This document shows, one piece after another, positions 11,640-22,364 of a stretch of DNA of 64,000 nucleotides; within the stretch, counting starts at the first letter, position 1, and each line of letters begins with the position of its first letter. Location of the stretch: assembly GCF_028372415.1 (NCBI RefSeq), contig NC_092874.1, forward strand, positions 113,535,744-113,599,743, given 5' to 3'. A model generated the notes under the pieces. That model saw only the letters and a list, made by a program, of their open reading frames with translations. It was not told where the DNA came from and ran no database searches. The translations under genes and the position numbers were made by a program. Origin of the DNA: Notamacropus eugenii (Eukaryota > Chordata > Mammalia > Diprotodontia > Macropodidae).

Positions 11640-12700
11640 AAAATATTTACATCAGTGCTTTCTCTGGTGATTATAAAAAAGGATCCTAGAAATAGGACAC
11701 ATGTCCATCAATTGAGAAAGTAAATTAAGGTATTGAACATTACTTTTACTAAAAGAATCTATGATTTATTTGGTATAAGGAAATCATAGTGAGGAAATTT
11801 CTCCTACCAATGCAGATAGGCAATTGAAAGTTTTCTAGAGCTACCTGGAGAACTGAAGTTAACTCAGTGATAAAGAGGACCAGTTAGTATGAGTCAGAGG
11901 CAGGGCTTGAACTCAAGCCTTCCAGAGAGGGAAGTATTTGCCCTAATTCTATAACCACAATGTCACCTGATAGAATATTATCATAAGAAAGGTAAATATT
12001 AGGGATTTGGAGAAACAACCTGAAACATTTATTAAATGTCTGTCATGTATCAGACACTGTGCTAGAATCTAGGAAAACAAATATGAAAAAGGACAGCCCA
12101 TGACCCCAAGGAGTTTACAATTTAGTGGGGAGGAAAATACACAAAAGGAAACTGAAAAGCTGCAGGATGGATGTGGAGAAGGTAGCAGGCAAGGGTGCAT
12201 GCTGGTGTCTAGTCCAAAGAATGTAGCTAGTAGGAAACTGGGAAGGGATGGAGCCTTTTTTAAAAGGAGGCTTTGGGAGGAGTTTTTTGCTCTAACCTCT
12301 GACCCTACAATCAGAGGGACTAGAATAGAACAGAATAAAAACTTGGGAAAACTTGTATAAACTAATACAGAGGAAAGTAAACAGAACCAAGAGATCAATA
12401 TACACAATGTGAAAATAAAACTCTAAAAGGAATTAAAATTCAGAGCAAATAAATATAACAAACCTTGACATTGAGAGAACTGATAAAGAAACATCCTCTC
12501 TCACATCACTAGAGAGGTGATAATATAAAGATATGAGATATGATGAAGAATGACAGATAAAGAATGAGAAATTCACAGTTATACATGGTTAATGTATTGG
12601 TTTATTTTGCTTAGTAGTAGAAGGGAAGGAATATTGAGATGTGCAGTAAGATGATATTTTTTTAAAGCATCAATAAAAACCTTCTAAATCAAATTAATCT
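11640..12700 (+). repeat. L1 3' fragments with nested SINE and mid-repeat
   Basis: 11640-11770 resembles the L1 ORF2 end ('gtccatcaattgagaaag'). 11790-11980 is an antisense MIR-like SINE ('ctaccaatgcagataggcaattg'). 12010-12125 is the 'tttattaaatgtctgtcatgtatc..' repeat. 12335-12690 resembles an L1 3' end ('agtaaacagaaccaagag'). Opposed open frames at 12069-12407 and 12100-12360 arise inside this composite and are not genes. Confidence 0.45.
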
Positions 12701-12819
12701 TGATTAAAAATCATTTTTGTATAGATATGGGATTTCATTTGTGTAATCAATTTCTCTAGGAAACCCCTATAACAATGAAGATCTATGACCCTTCTGCTAC
12801 TTGTGGTCTTAGATTATTA

Positions 12820-12925
12820 CTTGGGGCACTAAGAAGTAGGTGATTTGCCCAAATTCACACAGCCAGAAGGTGTCAGATGGCATTCAATTCACTTGACTAG
12901 TCAGGGCTTTGAGCCCAACTTTGTT
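12820..12925 (-). repeat. MIR fragment
   Basis: The antisense core 'gtaggtgatttgcccaaattcacacagccag' is visible. From 12926 to 13635 I recognise nothing. Confidence 0.5.
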
Positions 12926-13639
12926 GTTTCTGGTGTTTTTCCTAATTCTGAGCACTTTCCAGGACTTCTGCTCTATTAAATGAGTATATAAGTGCTATAG
13001 TGTCATTCATTTAGTGGATGATGTATAGATGGTATAACCATATGCTCCTGCCCAGATTACTTTGCATTTTGTATCAGGGAAATGAACTAATCACTTTTTA
13101 TTTCTGTCTCTAGTAATTTAATTTGAGCTTAGACCTCCTCTAAGTTGTTTATACATTCAAATTTTAATTGTAAGCTAATTAAATTTTAAAACCTTCCTGC
13201 ATTTTATCTAATCTGTGGCCTCCTGGTTTTCTCCTTACTAATTAAACAGTTCTTCTCCTTTGCTTCAATCCTGAACTCCCTCACCTCTCCTAGTGTGAGC
13301 TTATCTCCTGTGAACCAGTCCAGACCAAAGGAAAACTAAATGCTTAATAGGAGAATTAATATAGTAGGACAACCCAGCAACTCCATTAGTGGCAAGGGGA
13401 CCAAAGAATTTGTATTCATACCTCTATTTAGCCCATAAGTTCCAGGTAAACAGTACTGGTCAAACTGAGAGATAGATGTTTGTCTTTCAGATCTCCTTTT
13501 CTTCTTCCTCTTCTCTATCCTTTTGAAGACCAAATGTTCTTTTATTTTTTAATGCCCTTCTCCCTTCTCCTGTCACCCCCATCAAAGTAGGAAAGAATCT
13601 TATCATTGATATTATATTATCATTTATCATCTCATAATT

Positions 13640-13835
13640 TACACCTAAAATCATACTCACAGAGCTAAGAGGTTGGAATGGACCTCAGAGCCCATCTAAT
13701 CCAATTCCTGCCTAAAACAACAATCTCAGTAAGGTTCTCCTTGAGGACATCCAGTGACAAACTCAGCCCTTCCCAATGGGGCTCATTACATTTTTTGGAT
13801 AGCCCTAATAGTAAGAATAACTTTTTTTTTCATTT
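13640..13835 (-). repeat. L3 (CR1) fragment
   Basis: The + strand reads 'gaggttggaatggacctcagagcccatctaatcc', 'cctgcctaaaac', then 'ggacatccagtgac' and 'ttggatagccctaatag', the antisense of the L3 3' end. 13836-14025 is featureless. Confidence 0.55.
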
Positions 13836-14029
13836 TTGTTTAATTTCATAAAACAAAGAACAACCTTGAGATCTTTCTTATCATCTAGTATTCAGTGAGA
13901 AATTTGAATATCTAGAAAACCAAGTGCTACGTAACAAACAAAAAATTTTTAATTACCAAAAATATCAACTGGACATGAAGTTGGTTTTAGGATCATAGAT
14001 AGTTTTAGGCAAAGGGAAGGAAGCAAGGA

Positions 14030-15055
14030 AGGAGCATTAAGAGCTTACAATGTGCCAAACGCTGTACTTACCCCAGAAATAGAAATAGCAAAAGCTGCAT
14101 AGTCATTGTTCTCAAGGACTTCACACTCCAGCTGGTGGATTCAACACACAAAAGAAAGTTCAAAAGACCTAAGTGTCCAGTGCAGTGAATGGGATGGATG
14201 GCATAGCCTGAGTCTATAGGTCAGAAGACAGTTTCTGGGGTCTGAAAGTTTCAGCAGCAAAGCAAAAGATAAAGCCTAGTGCATCTTTGAAGTCAGTGTC
14301 AAAGCAAATAGTAAGACTTAATGGTCCTCTTTCTCACCAGAAGGAATAGAATTGGTGACTCTCATATCACCCAAGTTGCTTGAACCGTGAAGCAAATTGG
14401 TGGGTTCTGAGCACACAGCTAGAGGAGAGGACAAATGTAAGTCAAGGGAAGAGGTCTAGAGTAATTGCAGGCCAGGGAAAAAAAATAGGTTTAAATTCTG
14501 CATGTGACTGTTGCCATCTAGATGATCATAGGCCAATCAATTAACCCTTTTGAGCTGCAGACAATTCTCTAGGATTTATCTAAGTTATAGACCAGTAGCA
14601 TGTGTGGAGAGAGTTCCCATACTCAGAAATCACAGATCCTTGACATATAATTATTGCAACAGTCAAGAACTTAATTTAAGAACTCAAAGGCTTGACTTAT
14701 TGATTATATTTTAGTGTAAATGAGTGCCAGGCAGCTTGTTATCTCAACAAATCATTTGCATTTTAAGACTTTCATCTCTAATTATGGAATGAAATGTTTT
14801 ATCCCCTTTAAAAAGAATCATCAGGCAGGTGAAGCACAAGAGGAAGGAGGGAGGAAGAGTGGACCTTTCCATTGCCTTTCAAATAACTCATGAGATTTAA
14901 AGCACTTCTAGTCTAAACTCCTCATTTTATAGAGAAAAAATCCCAAAGCCCACTAAGGTTAAAAAACTTGCCTGAGACCATAAGAGCAGTAAGGAGAAGA
15001 GCCAGAGTATAAACTCAGGTTCTCTGATTCTAAATGTTTTCTGCCACAAGATGGT
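14030..15055. repeat. sparse repeats: mid-repeat and MIR (minus)
   Basis: 14030-14165 is the 'gcttacaatgtgccaaacgctgtac' repeat on the + strand. 14880-15050 is antisense MIR ('cctcattttatagag..cttgcctgagaccataag..aaactcaggttctctgattc'). 14166-14880 holds nothing recognised. Confidence 0.5.
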
Positions 15056-15244
15056 GATACAGGGAGGAAAGAGGGCACACTGGGAACAGGTTCCTAAGTA
15101 AGGGGAAGGGAGGAGAGAGTTCTTCCTATCACAATGTTTGCCCTTCACCAGGAGACCAGCTCTTAAAGCAAACCAGACAATAATAGATGGAAAGTACAAT
15201 AAAGGTCATGATAATGTTTAATATAAAATTTTAGAATAATCTCT

Positions 15245-15850
15245 TTGTTGTCTCTGAAGTAAACTCAGAGAGTGTCTCTTCCTATGTCAGCAAAAGCCAG
15301 CCAAGGCCGACTCTACACTCCTTAAGGAGACCTTTAACCTAAGACACTATATCTTGAATAATAAGACTTTCCTTTGATGAATAATGAGACTTTCCTTTGA
15401 TGAATCTTATTATCTATAGACACATACTATGTTATGAATAATGGGACTTTCCTTTGATCTATAGACATATACTATGTTATGGCGTATTAATGATGAAGAA
15501 AATATAGACATCTTAGATCATAATTTCTATTGAACATTGTTTACGCTTTCCTATGTCAATTATCTGTTTAAGGGAGGAAGCCTACCACTTACTAGTGGTG
15601 AGGTTTCTTTCCTTATCACCAAGACATATGCTTACCCAGCTGGAATCCCAAGGCCTGACCAACATTACTTTGTTAATTGTCTTGTCTTACTAAATTTATG
15701 ATTTGTTCAACTAGGAGAGTTCCTTTCTCACGGCAAAATGTATACAAGCCAGAAGATTTCTGCACTGGGTAGCCAGAACATTTCTGGCTCCATAATGCAT
15801 TATGTTACCGTTATCTTTAATAGGGAATTGATCAATTAATTAATTAAATC
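15245..15850. mobile_element. candidate LTR-like block with 23-bp repeats
   Basis: A non-coding block of about 600 bp differs in texture from its flanks. It has an internal array of 22-23-bp units (15357-15481) and a TATA-like 'tgtatacaag' at about 15739. This could be a solo LTR of an endogenous retrovirus, but I could not find clear TG..CA ends or a target-site duplication. The call is tentative. Confidence 0.25.
15357..15481. repeat. compound repeat, A-A-spacer-B-A-B
   Basis: Unit A (aataatRRGACTTTCCTTTGATg-like) occurs at 15357-15379, 15380-15402 and 15437-15458. Unit B (CTATAGACAYATACTATGTT plus atg) occurs at 15414-15436 and 15459-15481. An 11-bp spacer follows the second A. Units differ by only one or two bases. 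Confidence 0.9.
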
Positions 15851-16004
15851 ATAAAATGTATGCATTAGCCTGTTGCCTTTTCTTAACAAAGTTTTCAGGT
15901 CAACAGTCACTTATCCAATATTTAATATTTTACAGTTGAGGAAATGGTTTCAGAGAATACATAACATACAATACACAGGAAAGGGGTTTTCTTTCAAATA
16001 CTGA

Positions 16005-16140
16005 TCTTGGAGTAAAAGGACCTTGGGTTGAATTCCACCTCTGAGGCTTAGCATGGACCTTGGGCCCATGTAACCTTGGGCAAGTCACTTAACCTCCCTA
16101 AGATTCCATTTTGTCATCTGTAAAAGAAGGGAGCCTATGA
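16005..16140 (+). repeat. MIR
   Basis: 'ccttgggttgaattccacctctg..taaccttgggcaagtcacttaacctcc' followed by 'catctgtaaaagaagg' is a clear MIR core. Confidence 0.75.
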
Positions 16141-16639
16141 ACCTAAACTGGAACTCCAACATAGATTGTCTAATTCCCAATTCAGCATTCTTTCCAATGC
16201 CAGATGTCACTCTCCTTTCCACAATAGTCTAGTACATATGAACCCCTCTATATTCATACACAAACATTCCCATTACACAATGAAGAATTAACCTGGAGCT
16301 GGCTGGACTATATATCTTCTGGAGGCCTATTTCCTGGAGATGCTCTAAGAAGAGATGCATACTCCACAGACAGACACAGCTCTGAAAATTTGAGACTACA
16401 GATTTCCATGTAGATCAAGCTAGCTCTTTCTCATCCTTAACTTTCCTAAGTATATGTTCTGACTTTCTCTCACTCTACCTTCTCCCTTCTCCTCACTTGG
16501 GTCTTATATTCCTAGATGCCAGCAATCCAACACCCATTCTTACTATCTATTCTCACTTCATATCACCACTCTCTACTGGGAAGACTCCTCCACCAAAAAT
16601 GGAGATTCTGCTGTTGTCTGTTAACAGTGTGACAAACAA

Positions 16640-16815
16640 GAATGAGTGGTGAATCTAGAGTTAGAGGCTCAGTTCAAGTTCTGGTTCTATTACTTATTAC
16701 CTTGTTACTTTGAGCAAGTTACTCTGCCTTTTGGGTCATCAGATTCCTCATCTATAAAATAAGAGTGTTAGACTTGATGACCTCAAAGATTCCTTCCAGC
16801 TCAGAATCTATGATC
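16640..16815 (+). repeat. MIR3
   Basis: The MIR-like core is followed by 'gacttgatgacctcaaagattccttccagctcagaatctatga', the L3-like tail that defines MIR3. Confidence 0.75.
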
Positions 16816-17129
16816 CCATGACTCCCAGTCTCACGGCCCAGAATTTTTACTGCCCTGATCTCTCTAGTTCATCAAGTTTTGACCTAATGAACCATCCCAG
16901 ACAACCTCCATGAAGAGAGTATATGTAACAGTTAGATATTCTGCTTAAAGGACTGACAAAGAAATCAAGGAGATGGGAACAAAGAATTAAGTCAGATTCA
17001 AGGCCTTGACCTTTTCATGGATGCAAATGCTAATAGGTTATGAGGATTAAAATACACATGTTGTAAAAGAAAACTATTGATAGGATGATGATTTTAGATA
17101 CTTAAGAGCTAAAGTGCTGCATTCATTAA

Positions 17130-17290
17130 TGAAAAGAAAACTGGATTGGTTTTTGAGCACTCTCACCAGCTATGTCACTTTGAACTAGTTATTTTATCTC
17201 TCTCAAACTTAATTTCTTCAACTGAAAAATAAGAATAATATTTATATAATGACTCCATGGTGTTATTGAGAAAAAGTGCTTTTATCAAAA
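17130..17290 (+). repeat. MIR (degraded)
   Basis: The core 'ccagctatgtcactttgaactagttattttatctc..cttcaactgaaaaataagaataata' and a short 3' part are visible. Confidence 0.5.
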
Positions 17291-17409
17291 ATAAGAAAAA
17301 AACTAAAAATATTGGTTTGATTGTACAAAAAATAATACTAACTATAGTAATTTACATGAACTTCACATGATTAATATTGAGAGAACCAGTCATGCAACAA
17401 TGAGGAAAT

Positions 17410-17895
17410 CTCATAGATCTATATCCACCTAGAGCTGGAAGAGGATCAGGGGTCAACTAGCCCAACTACCTCATCTTACAGATAAAGAACTCAAGATCAA
17501 TAAAGTTTAAGTGACTCTTGCTCAAAGTTACATAGCCAATACTTAGCAGTCAGAATTTGAACTCAGCATTCTTTCTATTGCACCATACTGGGATCACAGA
17601 TATTGAACTGGAATGAAAGAATGCATGAAGAATTTATTAAATGTTTACAATGTGCAAAACCCAGTGCTATGTGCTAGAGACACAAAGAAGAAAGTAAGAA
17701 TGTTCTTGCTCTCAAGAAATTCACATTCTAATGGTGGGAAGATCACAATCCCTTCATTTTGCAAAAAAACCTAAAGCCCAGAAAGATGAATTGAACCCAA
17801 GGTTACATGGCCATACAAATAGTTAATGGCAAAGAAAGGATTTGAACCTTAAGTCTTTCTGACTTCAAGCCCCATATGCTACGCAATGTTACCCC
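17410..17895 (-). repeat. MIR3 and a second antisense MIR with mid-repeat between
   Basis: 17410-17595 has 'agagctggaag..caactagcccaac..cagataaagaactcaag'. 17635-17745 is the 'ttacaatgtgcaaaacccagtgctatg' repeat. 17745-17890 has 'cccttcattttgc..aagcccag..aaggttacatgg..gatttgaacc', again antisense MIR. Confidence 0.6.
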
Positions 17896-18079
17896 CACAT
17901 GAGACACACAAACTTGTATAAAATGACCCACATTCTACATAGTAAATCTTTAAACAATATTTTGTCTCTTCGTTGCTTTTTCAATAGCATTCATCTAAGA
18001 GGTCTATGTTGGAAAGATCAAATTAACTGGCTCAAGGGTAGAAAAATGATTACAATCAAAGTAAGCACATTTTTAGAAC

Positions 18080-18185
18080 AGAAAGGAGTCAATCACTTTC
18101 CCTCTTTGCCTCAGTTTTTTCATCTGTAAAGAATAAATGAATTGGACCCAGGATCTCTAAGATCTCTTGTTACACTCCATCTGAC
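18080..18185 (+). repeat. MIR3 3' half
   Basis: 'tttgcctcagttttttcatctgtaaag' precedes 'gaattggacccaggatctctaag'. The short open frame at 17899-18129 runs into it and is not a gene. Confidence 0.55.
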
Positions 18186-18748
18186 CTAGGAGCAGTTTTG
18201 CTGTACTTTCTTAAGAGATGAATACAGCACAAAATAGTAACCAATTTCCAGCAGGGGGCACTGAACCCACTAAAAGAAATGAATATAGATATTTGGAAAA
18301 CCATTACCTTCTTCCCCCCTTATATTTAACCCCCTAGCCCAAAATGCCCCTGCCAAGAACATTTCTATGTGAAAGTCCCTACTATGACAGCAGAGACATT
18401 ATTTAGTAAGTCAGAGTTCTGACTGCAAGGAATGAAAGAACTCAGGAAATAATCTTAGGTCCATATTGAATTTAACTGAATTATTTCTTATGTATATGCT
18501 TTACCCAAATCTAGACAATTCTGAACCCTGGGTGTGATGGGGTGGGGTGAGCAGAGGTACAGTTCAGAAGCTGTCTGTCCTTTGGCAGTGTAATCACCAC
18601 CTGTTCACCTGTAGCCAGAAATCTGGGTGCCACTTGTAACATTTTCCTTCACACTTTAAGTCAGATATTCTAAAGGTGGAGGGGTTGGAACCATGGATTC
18701 AACTTTGACTTAACATCTCATAATGAGCAAAGAATTCTTGCACTTATT

Positions 18749-18749
<1 letters not shown>

Positions 18750-18791
<42 letters not shown>
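18750..18791. repeat. (GA)n microsatellite
   Basis: About 20 uninterrupted AG dinucleotides. Nothing else is recognised between 18190 and 18890. Confidence 0.97.
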
Positions 18792-18793
<2 letters not shown>

Positions 18794-18894
18794 ATTCTAT
18801 ATTAAAACCTTCAATTTTCTTAAGAGTTTGTGAAACACAGAATGACTTCTAGCTGCAGGGTAGTGTACACAATGGCTTTTAAAGGGATATCATG

Positions 18895-19140
18895 AAACAG
18901 GAAGATCTTTTCCCTTCTCTGGGCCCCAGTTTCCTCATTCGTTAAATGGGAAGAGGAAAGAGGATGTCATTGATATAAAGATGGAATGCCAGCTAGTTCA
19001 AACCCTTCATTGTACATTTGAGGGAACTGAGACCAAGAGGTTAAATGACTTGCCCAGGGTCACACAGGTAGTAAGTGGAACCCTGAATATTTCAATACAA
19101 AGTCCCGCACTCCCTCCACTATACCACCTCTGGCTCTGTC
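18895..19140. repeat. MIR (+) fragment abutting MIR3 (-)
   Basis: 18900-18965 has 'ctgggccccagtttcctcattcgttaaatggg' on the + strand. 18970-19135 is antisense MIR3 with 'gaccaagaggttaaatgacttgcccagggtcacacaggtagtaagtgg'. Confidence 0.7.
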
Positions 19141-19324
19141 ATTCCATGATTCTATGAGCACTATACTTTGAGAAATGCCCTTTTCTTCATGTCTAATCCA
19201 TGTTCACTAAGTAGTAGCTTCTAGAAATTTAGCTTCACATTTGTCTGCCTGATTTTAGTCTCAGTATAATGGGCAAACTTGTTATTCCATTCTCATCATT
19301 AAATACTTATTGATATAGCATAGA

Positions 19325-19570
19325 ACGAGTTAGGTGACACAATAGATAGAGCACCAGACCTGGAATTAAGAAGCTTTGGATGCAAACCTGGCCTTAGACA
19401 TTTATCAGATGTGTGACCTTGGGCAAGTCACTTAAACACTATCTACCTCAGCTTCCTCATCTATAAAATGGGAGTGATAATAGCACCTACCTATGAAGGG
19501 TTATTGTGAGGAACAAATGAGACAATGATTATATAAGCACTTAGCATAGTACCTGGCACATAGGTAAGAG
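19325..19570 (+). repeat. tRNA-derived CORE-SINE
   Basis: The 5' part 'gttaggtgacacaatagatagagcaccagacctggaattaag' has a tRNA-like A-box region. It is followed by the MIR-type core and a MIR-like 3' end with 'gcacttagcatagtacctggcac'. Confidence 0.8.
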
Positions 19571-19799
19571 TTCTTTTTAATCTTTGAATTTTACATTTAA
19601 TTTTTATTTTTTCTCAATTACATGTAAACAAAAATTTTTAACATTAGATGTTTTTTAAATTTTGAGTTCCATATTCTCTCCCTCTCTCTCTTCTCTCCTC
19701 CAGGAAGAACTAAGCAATTGTATGTAGATTATGTGCAATCATGTAAAATGTTTCCATATTATAGGCTAGGGATTATAATGAGGATTAGCATAGCATATA

Positions 19800-20035
19800 T
19801 GCTAGACTCAGAGTCAAATTCAAAATCAACCATTGAGTTTTACTGGCTATATGATCATGCTCAAACCATCTAACCACTCTGAGACTCAGTTTTTCATCTG
19901 CAAAATGGGAATAATATCTGTAGAACCTCCCTTACGGTGGAGGGAGAAAAGATGGAGGAGTATTAGGTTCAAATAAGATAATATACTTTAAGAGTTGTTC
20001 AACCTTTAAGGCAATATAAAAACATCAATGACATT
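19800..20035 (+). repeat. MIR/CORE-SINE
   Basis: 'gctagactcagagtcaaattc..ggctatatgatcatgctcaaacc..cagtttttcatctgcaaaatggg' is a degraded sense-strand copy. 20040-20475 shows nothing recognised. Confidence 0.6.
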
Positions 20036-20477
20036 ATAAGGTAACTGATCTGAAGAAAGAGACTTGGACTCTAGTTGGGGGTAAAATGGATGGATTCATT
20101 ATAGCGAGCATTCATATAGCACTTTTGCAGAAGTAGGGGAGTCTTAAGAGGCAAATGAGTTTTGTTCTACTCTACTGAGTTCCAAGGGACAGTGGACCAA
20201 CAAGATACGAGTTCAGATCTTCATATATCAGTTTTTTCTGAAAGGGACCATGTATATTCTTACTTTTTTCTTAAGAGATAACAACAGTGAATGGAATTAT
20301 GCTGTTTCCATGAACTGGAAGTGATGTACTTTCACTACCTACCAGATTTAATACACAGATAACAAAAAAGGCTGATTAGGCTATAGGTCAGTGTACTATT
20401 CTAGGGATCATTTACTTAAATGCTTGGTGTAGGGGACAGTGTGGAGAAGGGAGTTTTGTACAGGTATTGAATCTATT

Positions 20478-20734
20478 AGGGACAGCTAGGTAGCACAGTA
20501 GATAGAGTGCCAGGCTTGGAGCCAAAAAGACCTGAGTTCAAATGTGGCCACAGACACTTACCAGCTGTCACTGACTTTACTAGCTGTGTGACTCTGGGCA
20601 AGTCACTTACCCTCTATTTGCCTCAGTTTCCTCATGTGGAAAATGAGGATGATAATAGTATCTACCTATGCAAGGTTGTTGTGAGGATTAAATGAGATAA
20701 CTGTTTAAAAGCTCTTAGCACAGTGCCTGGCACA
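20478..20734 (+). repeat. tRNA-derived CORE-SINE, left arm of an inverted pair
   Basis: The start 'gggacagctaggtagcacagtagatagagtgcc' is tRNA-like. A B-box-like 'gagttcaaatg', the core 'tagctgtgtgactctgggcaagtcac' and the 3' end 'cacagtgcctggcaca' follow. It is directly followed by an antisense relative. Confidence 0.85.
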
Positions 20735-20985
20735 TTTTGTTGTTGTTCAGTCATTTTTCTGTCCTGGCCAACTCTTCATGACCCCATCTGGGGTTTTCTT
20801 AAGAGATACTGGAGCAGTTTGCCATTTCCTTCTCCAGTTCATTTTACAGATGAGGAAGCTAAGACAAACAGAGTTAAGTGACTTGCCCAGGGTCACACAG
20901 CTAGTAAATTCCTGAGGCCAGATTTGAATTTAGAAAGCTGTATCTTCCTGACTCTAGGCCCACTGTACCACCTACCTGCCCAAGC
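20735..20985 (-). repeat. tRNA-derived CORE-SINE, right arm of an inverted pair
   Basis: Reverse-complemented it is a SINE of the class seen at 23755 and 32044, whose tail carries 'gaagagttggacacaactgaa'-like sequence. Here the + strand shows 'ttcagtcatttttctgtcctggccaactcttcatgacccc', then the core antisense 'cttgcccagggtcacacagctagtaa'. Confidence 0.85.
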
Positions 20986-21599
20986 ATTATATAAGTGTTA
21001 GTTATTGCCATGGTCAGCTAGGTCAGCTGATCACAATTTTCCAACCTGTGAAACATTAGAGACAATATTAGAATGTATTAGAGCCAAACAACAGGCCTCA
21101 CCTTCTGTCCACTTCCCACCAAGTCATAACTCTCTCCATTACTCCCATTCCCCAAAACATTATATGAATCTATGTCTATAAACATGTCATAGCTAATGTA
21201 TTTATACAAGTCTATATACACACCAACCCACAATACTATCCCTTTCTGTCACCTTTTTCATGGTTACTTCCACCCTCTACCTTCCCAGTCAACAACTTAG
21301 CAAAAAAGAGGGAGGAACCCCATGAGATGGGTCACAAGGATGATGTCTTCATAGATGTGCAGTGTCATAATCTGCTGATTAGGAAAGAATGAGATAAGTG
21401 GTGGTAATGTCTGTGCAGGAGAAACAGAACTGGAGTGGGAGTCTGGAGGCTGGTCTCTAAATCCAGCTTCACCACTAACTAACTAACTAGCTATGGGAGT
21501 CACTGAAAGATGACTCCCATACCCCTACAAATCTCTTCCCATCTATCCACTGAGACCCTCTCCAAGGCCTGAAATGTATCCTACTCCTAAGTCCCTGAG

Positions 21600-21825
21600 A
21601 TAAAAGTATCCATTCGTTAGGAGACTCAGAGCATTAGACTTGGAGGCAGAAAGGTTCACATTTGAATCTTGCCTTAGATACATACTAGCTACATGACCCT
21701 GAGTAAGTCAATCAACAGCTTCATCTGTCAAATAGGAATAATAAAGCATGTGCCTCCTAGGGTCATTGCTTTGCAAACCTTAATTGTGCTTTATATATAT
21801 TAACTAGTATTGATATTATTATTAC
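21600..21825 (+). repeat. CORE-SINE
   Basis: 'cagagcattagacttggaggcagaaaggttcacatttgaatc..actagctacatgaccctgagtaagtc' is followed by 'tcatctgtcaaataggaataata'. 21000-21600 contains no recognised feature. Confidence 0.7.
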
Positions 21826-22139
21826 TGATTCAATAAAAGTTATCTCCTTGTTCTGACCCCAAGCTTCTCAAAAAAAGGCCAAATTTTTTAACAATATTTT
21901 TTCAGAGATTTAGAATTCTAATATTTCCACAGAATTAGAGTTGAGGTTAGCCAAAGGACAACAAGGAGACAAATGGTGAGCAAGGATTATCTGCAACACA
22001 TTACTAACTAAGAATTGCAAGAGACAAGCCATCTAAAAGATGTCTTGAGAAAAACATATAACTGGAAAATAAAGAGAACTAGTTGCAAAAGCAAGAAACA
22101 AATGGTGAACTGTCTCCATACCCCATTTCTATCAACACA

Positions 22140-22275
22140 AATCAATAGTTAGTCAATAAGTATTTAAGTGCCAACTACGTACCAGGCACTATGCCTGGAT
22201 AGTACCAAGGATACCCCAAAAAAGGGGGCAGTTGGTAGGGGAGCCTTCAAGAATCTCACAATGTAATATTAAGAA
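22140..22275 (+). repeat. 'tgtgccaggcac' mid-repetitive fragment
   Basis: 'cagtcaataagtatttaagtgccaactacgtaccaggcactatgcctgg'-like text places it in a family seen again at 12010, 14030, 17635, 40740 and 58565. I do not assign a family name. 21826-22140 holds nothing recognised. Confidence 0.5.
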
Positions 22276-22364
22276 AACAAGAAGGCCCTCAGCATGTGGG
22301 GTAATTCCCCTGTGGAAGATTTACAGGAGATAGGGATAAAGATTTCCTCATCAACAAACCTAAC

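Noticed and set aside
12069..12407. Opposed open frames of 112 (-) and 86 (+) codons
   Set aside because: They lie across a composite of repeat fragments on both strands; neither resembles a protein I know.
18750..18791. GA repeat as a regulatory (GAGA-type) element
   Set aside because: A pure dinucleotide microsatellite with no promoter nearby; there is no support for function.
20478..20580. Possible tRNA gene
   Set aside because: The A-box and B-box-like segments belong to the head of a tRNA-derived SINE. No cloverleaf with an anticodon arm forms, and the same head recurs elsewhere in the window.
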